A DNA stretch of 11,517 bases. Source: Acidobacteriaceae bacterium (GTDB lineage: Bacteria; Acidobacteriota; Terriglobia; Terriglobales; Acidobacteriaceae). The DNA is taken from contig PLST01000277.1 of the NCBI GenBank assembly GCA_003164255.1, positions 20,147 to 31,663 on the forward strand. The letters run 5' to 3'. Positions within the stretch are counted from its first letter, which is position 1; every line of letters begins with the position of its first letter. Below are positions 6,870-11,517 of the stretch, piece by piece. A model generated the notes under the pieces. It worked only from the letters and a program-made list of their open reading frames with translations, ran no database searches and had not been told where the DNA came from. Both the position numbers and the translations under genes were made by a program.

Positions 6870-7922
6870 TTACAGGCCCAGGATTTTTCGGTTGGCTTCG
6901 GTGTCGGCGCCACCGCCGGCGAAGTCGTCGAAGGCGCGGTCGGTGACGCGAATGATGTGGTCGCGGATGAAGGGCGCGCCTTCCGCAGCACCTGCCTCAG
7001 GATGCTTGATACAGCACTCCCACTCAAGCACGGCCCATCCCGGATAGTCGTACTGTGCCATCTTGGTGAAGATCTGTTTGAAGTCGATTTGGCCGTCGCC
7101 CAGCGAGCGGAAGCGGCCGGGGCGATCGATCCAACTTTGATAGCCGCCGTAGACACCGGAGCGTCCGCTTGGATGGAATTCGGCGTCCTTGACGTGGAAC
7201 GCGCGTACACGGTCGTGATAGATGTCGAGGAAGGCGAGGTAATCTAGCTGCTGCAGGATCATGTGGCTCGGGTCGTAGAGAATGTTGGCGCGGGGATGGT
7301 CAGAGACGGCGGCGAGGAAGCGCTCGAAGGTGACTCCGTCGTGCAGGTCTTCGCCGGGATGGAGTTCGAAGCAGACGTCGACGCCGACCTCGTCGAACTG
7401 CTGGAGGATGGGGAGCCAGCGCGCGCCGAGTTCCTTGAAGGCTTCGTCGATTAGACCTGTAGGACGCTGCGGCCAGGGATAGAAGAACGGCCATGCGAGA
7501 GCGCCGGAAAAAGTGGCGTGCGCGTCGAGACCCAGGTTCCGACTGGCCTTGGCGGCCCACATCAATTGCTGCACAGCCCAGGCCTGGCGCGCTTTGAGAT
7601 CGCCGGCAATTTCAGGCGGAGCGAAGCTGCCGAACAACACATCGTAGGCGGCGTGACTCGCGACAAGCTGGCCTTGCAGGTGGGTTGAAAGCTCGGTGAT
7701 GGCGACGCCTGCGCGGCTAGCCACGCCGAGGAGCTCATGGCAATATCCCTGGCTCTCCGCTGCTTTTTTGAGGTCGAAAAGCCGCGCATCCCATGTGGGA
7801 ATTTGAATGCCTGTGAAGCCGAGTTTGGCGGCCCAGCCGGCCATGCCTTCAAGCGTATTGAATGGGGCGGCATCGCCGGCGAACTGCGCGAGAAAAATTC
7901 CGGGGCCTTTGATGGTCTTCAT
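6870..7922 (-). CDS. Sugar phosphate isomerase/epimerase-like TIM barrel protein
   Basis: A 350-residue cytoplasmic xylose-isomerase-like (AP endonuclease 2 fold) TIM barrel, expected to isomerise or epimerise a sugar, keto-sugar or sugar acid using a divalent metal. The four metal-ligand positions known from tagatose-epimerase-type enzymes can be picked out: E186 (CFELHPGED), D217 (ILYDPSHM), H243 (AFHVKDAEF) and E300 (VLEWE). The frame is open for 216 more codons upstream, but that stretch antisense-overlaps the oxidoreductase gene frame. The ATG at 7920-7922 has GGAGA six bases before it and starts the recognisable domain. It follows the Gfo/Idh gene by 28 bp on the same strand, surely in one operon, suggesting both act on the same sugar. 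The substrate is unknown: IolE/IolI-like inosose handling or 3-keto-sugar isomerisation are possible. Confidence 0.85.
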   Translation of the reverse strand: MKTIKGPGIFLAQFAGDAAPFNTLEGMAGWAAKLGFTGIQIPTWDARLFDLKKAAESQGYCHELLGVASRAGVAITELSTHLQGQLVASHAAYDVLFGSFAPPEIAGDLKARQAWAVQQLMWAAKASRNLGLDAHATFSGALAWPFFYPWPQRPTGLIDEAFKELGARWLPILQQFDEVGVDVCFELHPGEDLHDGVTFERFLAAVSDHPRANILYDPSHMILQQLDYLAFLDIYHDRVRAFHVKDAEFHPSGRSGVYGGYQSWIDRPGRFRSLGDGQIDFKQIFTKMAQYDYPGWAVLEWECCIKHPEAGAAEGAPFIRDHIIRVTDRAFDDFAGGGADTEANRKILGL

Positions 7923-7928
7923 GATCTG

Positions 7929-7933
7929 TCTCC
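7929..7933 (-). promoter_or_regulatory. Ribosome binding site that selects the isomerase start
   Basis: On the minus strand GGAGA sits six bases before the ATG at 7922. It decides the start against the much longer open frame, which continues upstream inside the neighbouring gene. Confidence 0.7.
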
Positions 7934-7950
7934 ACGATGGGTAGGCCTGG

Positions 7951-9096
7951 CTAGAACGCGACCCAGGATTGTTTGCGGTTGCTTTCGATGACGCGGTCAA
8001 TAAAGCGCATGCCGCGCACGCCGGCGACGATGCCGGGCAGCGTGGGCGGCAGCGGGTTGGCATTGCCCTGCTGCCAGGCGCGAAGCGCGTCAGCGAATTC
8101 ACTGTAGAGGACGGCGAAGGCTTCAAGGTAGCCCTCAGGATGGCCGGGCGGAACGCGCATGACAGCAAGTGCGTCGTGGCCAAGGTAGGGCGTGCCGGCG
8201 TGATGAATTTCTTCAGGGCCCTCAAGGCGCTTGACGATGAGGCGGTTTGGATCCTGCTGGCGCCAGTCGATGGAGGCGGTTTCGCCATAGATGCGGATGC
8301 GCATTTCATTGAGCTCGCCTGCGGCCACCTGCGAGCAGGCGAGTGTGCCGGCGGCACCGTTGCTGAGGCGGACGAAAGCATTGCAATCGTCGTCCAGACG
8401 GCGGCCTTCAACGACGGAACGCAGCGTGGCGTTGATCTCAGTGACCTGGAGGCCGGAGATGTATTCGAGCAGGTGGAAGGCGTGGGTGCCGATGTCGCCG
8501 ATTGCGCCGCCCTGGCCATTCTGAGCCGGGTCGGCACGCCAGGCAGCCTGCTTGTGGCCGGTGTTCTCAATGGGCTTGCTCATCCAGCCTTGAAAATATT
8601 CGACAGCCACCTTGCGAATCTTGCCGAGATTACCGCTGGCGCAGAGATGGCGGCCTTCGCGCACCAGGGCGTAGCCAGCGTAGGTGTGGGTGAGGCCGTA
8701 GGGCAGGCCCGATTTGGCGACGGCGGCTTCAAGCGCCTGTGCTTCGGCGTAGTTTGAAGTAGCGGGCTTGTCACTCATGACGGGAATGCCGGCCTCAAGC
8801 GCGGCCTGCGCGATGGGCAGATGAAGATGATTGGGCGTGGTGATGACAATGAAGTCGATGGGGTCGGGCCGCTTCCGCTCGGCTTCGATCATCTGGCGGT
8901 AGTCGGCGTAGGCGCGTGCGGGATCGATGCCGAAGCGTTCGCCGGCTTCGCGGGATCGCTCGGCGGATTGAGAAAACGCGCCGGCAACCATCTGGATTTT
9001 TCCATCCATTTCAGCGGCAAGTCGATGGACAGGACCGATGAACGCTCCCGGCCCTCCGCCGACCATGCCCATGCGCAGTTTCCGTTGTGCAGCCAT
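7951..9096 (-). CDS. Gfo/Idh/MocA family NAD(P)-dependent oxidoreductase
   Basis: A 381-residue soluble dehydrogenase of the glucose-fructose oxidoreductase / inositol dehydrogenase / MocA family. These oxidise or reduce a hydroxyl of a sugar, inositol or glycoside. The N-terminal Rossmann fold shows MGMVGGGPGAFIG (9-21) and ITTPNHLH (85-92). DKP (109-111) stands in the place of the usual EKP, with K110 as the expected catalytic lysine. The C-terminal domain carries GDIGTHAFHL (200-209), where D201 and H205 are the usual substrate-contacting pair. The start is firm: GGAGG lies seven bases before the ATG at 9094-9096. It is followed 28 bp on by the isomerase gene and preceded by the SDR gene with a 138-bp gap, so it may belong to the same unit or have its own promoter. 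Substrate not determinable from sequence. Confidence 0.9.
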   Translation of the reverse strand: MAAQRKLRMGMVGGGPGAFIGPVHRLAAEMDGKIQMVAGAFSQSAERSREAGERFGIDPARAYADYRQMIEAERKRPDPIDFIVITTPNHLHLPIAQAALEAGIPVMSDKPATSNYAEAQALEAAVAKSGLPYGLTHTYAGYALVREGRHLCASGNLGKIRKVAVEYFQGWMSKPIENTGHKQAAWRADPAQNGQGGAIGDIGTHAFHLLEYISGLQVTEINATLRSVVEGRRLDDDCNAFVRLSNGAAGTLACSQVAAGELNEMRIRIYGETASIDWRQQDPNRLIVKRLEGPEEIHHAGTPYLGHDALAVMRVPPGHPEGYLEAFAVLYSEFADALRAWQQGNANPLPPTLPGIVAGVRGMRFIDRVIESNRKQSWVAF

Positions 9097-9234
9097 CTCG
9101 TTTCCTCCGTGCGTTGGCGCTGAATCCAGAAAGGTAAAGTTCTTCGCAGGTCAGTCTACACTACGCTCTCAAGCGCCGCGCGTGCTCCTTGACTGTGGTC
9201 GGTCGTCAACGTCCGGATGATGATTGATACGCGG

Positions 9235-10011
9235 CTATTGATTGACGCCGCTGGCCAGGAAACCGCCGTCGACGGCGATGATTTCGCCGGTGACGAAGGT
9301 GGCGGCCGCCGAAGCAAGAAAGATGGCTGGGCCGACGACTTCACTAGGATTGCCAAACCGATGCATGGGAGTCCGCAGCAGAATCTCTTCGCCGCGCGGC
9401 GTGCCCATGATGAGCGACATGTTCAGCGGTGTAGGGAAGACGCCGGGGGCAAGCGCGTTGACGTTGACGCCATTTCCGGCCAGTTCAATTGCCAGCGTTT
9501 TGGTGAATGAAGCGACCGCACTTTTGCTGGCGGCGTAGGCCGCAACCTGGTAGAAGCCATGAAAACCGGTGATGGAAGCGATGTTGACGATGCGGCCGTA
9601 ACCGGCTTTGGCCATGGTTGCGCCGAAGATCTGGCAGGAGCGCACCGTTCCGGTGAGGTTGGTTTCCATGATGCGTGCCCAGTCCCCATCGGAGACCTCA
9701 AGCGTGGGGATTTTCTGGGTAATGCCGGCGGCGTTGACCAGGATGTCGACCTTGCCGAAGGTCTGGATGACCTGCTCGTGCAAATGCTCAAGCGAGGAGC
9801 GATCGAGCACATCGCAGGCGACACGCAACGAGCGGCGGCCTACGGCTTCAATTTCAGTGGCGACGGCTTCAACCTGCTCAGTGCGGCGCGAGCTGGGCGC
9901 CACATCGGCGCCGGCGCGGGCCATGCCGAGAGCGATTTCCCGGCCCAGGCCGGTTGTCCCGCCAATGACGACGGCAACCTTGCCGGTGAGATCGAAAAGA
10001 CTTTGACTCAT
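9235..10011 (-). CDS. SDR family oxidoreductase, KduD / gluconate 5-dehydrogenase / glucose 1-dehydrogenase-like
   Basis: A 258-residue classical short-chain dehydrogenase, likely a tetrameric NAD(P)-dependent enzyme. Seen in order: the cofactor loop GGTTGLG (17-23, with the usual Thr of TGxxxGxG replaced by Gly), the acidic CDV turn (66-68), NAAG (93-96), and the catalytic residues N118, S146, Y159 and K163 (YAASK). The C-terminal segment is GEIIAVDGGF (242-251). The frame is open to 10149, but AAGGGGAG five bases before the ATG at 10009-10011 and the domain start fix the shorter form. It is divergent from a KDG kinase-like gene, with a KDPG aldolase beyond. A role as 2-keto-3-deoxygluconate 5-dehydrogenase (KduD) is therefore attractive, but gluconate 5-dehydrogenase or another polyol dehydrogenase fits equally. 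No symbol is given for that reason. Confidence 0.87.
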   Translation of the reverse strand: MSQSLFDLTGKVAVVIGGTTGLGREIALGMARAGADVAPSSRRTEQVEAVATEIEAVGRRSLRVACDVLDRSSLEHLHEQVIQTFGKVDILVNAAGITQKIPTLEVSDGDWARIMETNLTGTVRSCQIFGATMAKAGYGRIVNIASITGFHGFYQVAAYAASKSAVASFTKTLAIELAGNGVNVNALAPGVFPTPLNMSLIMGTPRGEEILLRTPMHRFGNPSEVVGPAIFLASAAATFVTGEIIAVDGGFLASGVNQ

Positions 10012-10170
10012 GGAAGCTCCCCTTCCGCAGGCGCGAGCGCCGTGCCGGCCCGCAGATTGAACGGACTCGAGCATCGGCGCCTGCGTTGCAAACAGTAACA
10101 GCCTAAACGATCGGCCGTGAGACGCGTTCACAGACCGGAAACGGCTCAATGGGTTAAATTACTTGTGGCT
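10012..10170. promoter_or_regulatory. Divergent regulatory region between SDR and kinase genes
   Basis: 159 bp separate the two divergent starts, so promoters for both should lie here. A perfect 9-bp inverted repeat, CGCAGGCGC (10026-10034) and GCGCCTGCG (10077-10085), is spaced by 42 bp on the SDR side. GTGA...TCAC half-sites (10117-10120 and 10128-10131) lie nearer the kinase. TTCACA (10127-10132) and TTAAAT (10154-10159) resemble -35 and -10 boxes, but the 21-bp spacer is too long for confidence. No transcription regulator gene is in the window. Confidence 0.45.
10017..10024 (-). promoter_or_regulatory. Ribosome binding site that selects the SDR start
   Basis: On the minus strand AAGGGGAG ends five bases before the ATG at 10011. 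It decides against the 46-codon upstream extension of the frame, which would overlap the divergent promoter region. Confidence 0.7.
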
Positions 10171-11268
10171 ATGAATACGATTCAGATTCCCGATTCTTCT
10201 CGACGTTGGGATTGCCTGAGCCTCGGCGAAGTGATGCTCCGCCTCGATCCCGGCGAGTGCCGCATCCACACGACGCGGCAGTTCACGGTGTGGGAGGGCG
10301 GCGGCGAATATAACGTGGCGCGCGGACTGCGGCGCTGTTTTGGCCTGCGCACAGCCATTGCCACGGCACTGGCCGAAAACCCGGTGGGCCGCCTTGTGGA
10401 AGACTTCATCCTCCAGGGCGGGGTGGACACTTCCCTGCTGAAATGGGTTCCCTACGACGGCGTCGGCCGCGCTGTGCGCAATGGGCTCAACTTTACCGAG
10501 CGCGGATTTGGGGTGCGCGCGGCCGCGGGGTGCAGCGACCGGGGACATACGGCGATCAGCCTGGTGAAGTCGGGCGACTTTGACTGGGAGACGATTTTCG
10601 GGCCCAAGAACGGCTCGCGCTGGCTGCATACCGGCGGGATTTTCGCTGCTCTTTCGGCCTCGACAGCCCAAGTGGCCGTGGAAGCCATGGATGCGGCGCG
10701 GAAGTATGGGACGCCGGTTTCCTATGACTTGAACTTTCGCGACTCGTTGTGGAAGGCGATCGGCGGCAAGGCGAAGGCGCAGGAAGTGAATCGCGAGATT
10801 GTGCGCAAGGTAGACCTGCTGCTGGGCAACGAGGAGGATTTCTCCGCGATGCTTGGCGTCAAGATCAAGGGCGTGACAGAGGACTTTGCGGAGCTGCCGA
10901 TTGAAGGCTATTCGGAGATGCTGCGCGAGGTGGCAAGCCTGTATCCGAACCTGAAACTGATTGCAAGCACCTTGCGCTCGGTGCGCAGCGCCACCAACAA
11001 CGCTTGGGGTGCGATTGCGCTCTATAAGGACAAGATTGTGCACGTGCCGCAGACCGATATTGAAATCATGGACCGGGTGGGCGGCGGCGACAGCTTTGCA
11101 TCGGGCCTGATCTACGGGCTGCTGGCGGACAAAGGCATTGACTGGGCGGTCCGCTGCGGCGTGGCGCACGGAGCGCTGGCGATGACGACGCCGGGCGATA
11201 CCAGCATGGCCACACTGCCCGAAGTGGAACGCATCATCAAGGGCGGATCGGCGCGCATTGCGCGCTAG
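10171..11268 (+). CDS. kdgK: PfkB family sugar kinase, probable 2-keto-3-deoxygluconate kinase
   Basis: A 365-residue ribokinase-fold (PfkB) kinase, probably phosphorylating 2-keto-3-deoxygluconate to KDPG with ATP. It shows the substrate-binding WEGGGEYNVARGL (41-53), DLNFR (186-190), LLLGNEEDF (216-224) and the C-terminal signature DRVGGGDSFASG (301-312), with D307 as catalytic base in the anion-hole motif. It is longer than E. coli KdgK (about 309), partly through extra sequence around 110-155. The assignment to KDG rests on the N-terminal SLGEVMLRL, typical of KdgK-like proteins, and on the KDPG aldolase gene 61 bp downstream; fructokinase or another sugar kinase is possible. The ATG at 10171 is chosen, though its ribosome binding site is weak (TTGTGG). 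The GTG at 10117 would add 18 residues. A GCGCGC-ATT-GCGCGC hairpin (11251-11265) abuts the stop codon. Confidence 0.82.
   Translation: MNTIQIPDSSRRWDCLSLGEVMLRLDPGECRIHTTRQFTVWEGGGEYNVARGLRRCFGLRTAIATALAENPVGRLVEDFILQGGVDTSLLKWVPYDGVGRAVRNGLNFTERGFGVRAAAGCSDRGHTAISLVKSGDFDWETIFGPKNGSRWLHTGGIFAALSASTAQVAVEAMDAARKYGTPVSYDLNFRDSLWKAIGGKAKAQEVNREIVRKVDLLLGNEEDFSAMLGVKIKGVTEDFAELPIEGYSEMLREVASLYPNLKLIASTLRSVRSATNNAWGAIALYKDKIVHVPQTDIEIMDRVGGGDSFASGLIYGLLADKGIDWAVRCGVAHGALAMTTPGDTSMATLPEVERIIKGGSARIAR
11251..11265 (+). repeat. Short GC-rich inverted repeat at the kinase stop codon
   Basis: GCGCGC (11251-11256), a three-base loop ATT, and GCGCGC (11260-11265), immediately before the TAG at 11266-11268. 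No U-tract follows, so it is not a terminator. It codes for ARIAR at the protein end and might modestly affect translation or RNA stability between kinase and aldolase. Confidence 0.4.
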
Positions 11269-11318
11269 AAAGACAGGCTGGCGCATCGTCCGCGATGGTC
11301 GAGTGCGTACAGACTCAT

Positions 11319-11324
11319 AGAGGA
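11319..11324 (+). promoter_or_regulatory. Ribosome binding site of the aldolase gene
   Basis: AGAGGA lies five bases before the ATG at 11330. It supports a genuine start for a gene that is cut by the window end and therefore has no stop codon to define it. Confidence 0.65.
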
Positions 11325-11329
11325 TCAAG

Positions 11330-11517
11330 ATGCCAGAGACGACACAGGAAACACTTGAGCGCGTAGGCCTGATTCCGGTGCTGCGCGCAAAGAATATTGA
11401 CCAGGGACGCAAAGTTGTGGACGCCATGATCGCAGGCGGCGTGACGGTGGTCGAAGTCACCATGACCGTGCCGGGCGCAATCGACCTGATCAAGCAACTC
11501 AAGAAGGACTTTGGCGA
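11330..11517 (+). CDS. eda: KDPG (2-keto-3-deoxy-6-phosphogluconate) aldolase, N-terminal part
   Basis: Only the first 62 codons are in the window; the gene runs off the right edge. Eda cleaves KDPG to pyruvate and glyceraldehyde 3-phosphate, the last step of the Entner-Doudoroff and uronate routes. The recognisable part is LIPVLRAK (14-21), then MIAGGVTVVEVTM (33-45), where E42 corresponds to the conserved active-site glutamate in the EVT strand (E45 in E. coli). The residue after the strand is TVPGA rather than LRT, seen in other Eda-like aldolases, which may point to altered phosphate contact or a different 2-keto-3-deoxy acid. The Schiff-base lysine lies beyond the window. It sits 61 bp after the kinase gene on the same strand with a good ribosome binding site, so the two very likely form an operon. 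Confidence 0.85.
   Translation, partial: MPETTQETLERVGLIPVLRAKNIDQGRKVVDAMIAGGVTVVEVTMTVPGAIDLIKQLKKDFG

Noticed and set aside
6870..8570. 566-residue minus-strand frame upstream of and including the isomerase
   Set aside because: The first 216 codons are an out-of-frame reading of the Gfo/Idh gene with Ser/Pro/Ala-rich low-quality sequence; the domain and ribosome binding site both place the start at 7922.
10159..11502. 447-residue minus-strand frame opposite the kinase and aldolase genes
   Set aside because: It is the antisense shadow of two clearly recognisable genes; its composition is typical of GC-rich antisense frames and it shows no domain.

Overview
The window is a GC-rich (roughly 60 % by eye), densely coded bacterial chromosome segment with ten recognisable genes and one upstream gene tail. 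No RNA gene, CRISPR array, insertion sequence or phage gene was seen. Gene content, codon style and the short GC-rich intergenic hairpins suggest a soil Acidobacteriota of the Terriglobia/Acidobacteriaceae type. That assignment is inference from the look of the proteins, because no marker gene is present.

Left third (1-4064): after the last 13 codons of a plus-strand gene comes a perfect 13-bp bidirectional terminator. Three minus-strand genes then read towards it: thiE (thiamine phosphate synthase), a LAT-like APC amino acid permease and, only 37 bp on, a CAT-like APC permease. thiE and the first permease are separated by 165 bp holding a strong GC-rich hairpin.

Middle (4065-6852): a 295-bp divergent region separates thiE from pncB, a nicotinate phosphoribosyltransferase of the longer alphaproteobacterial-like form carrying a roughly 27-residue insertion. 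A 347-residue protein follows on the same strand. It has a PD-(D/E)XK nuclease signature (D152, E161-x-K163, Q259) and looks like an orphan restriction-endonuclease-like gene with no methyltransferase partner. Its last codons double as a bidirectional terminator shared with the convergent gene that follows.

Right third (6870-11517): a sugar catabolism locus with a divergent layout. Leftwards run an SDR oxidoreductase, a Gfo/Idh/MocA oxidoreductase and a xylose-isomerase-like TIM-barrel isomerase/epimerase. Rightwards run a PfkB kinase resembling 2-keto-3-deoxygluconate (KDG) kinase and the start of a KDPG aldolase (eda), which is cut by the window end. Kinase plus aldolase give the lower Entner-Doudoroff reactions (KDG to KDPG to pyruvate and glyceraldehyde 3-phosphate). 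The SDR could supply KDG in the manner of KduD. The Gfo/Idh-isomerase pair suggests oxidation and keto-isomerisation of an unidentified sugar or sugar acid. The substrate cannot be read from the sequence.

The most interesting items are the orphan nuclease beside an NAD-salvage gene, the active-site variant ThiE, the PncB insertion, and the unassigned sugar route feeding KDG/KDPG. Nothing here proves a new system.
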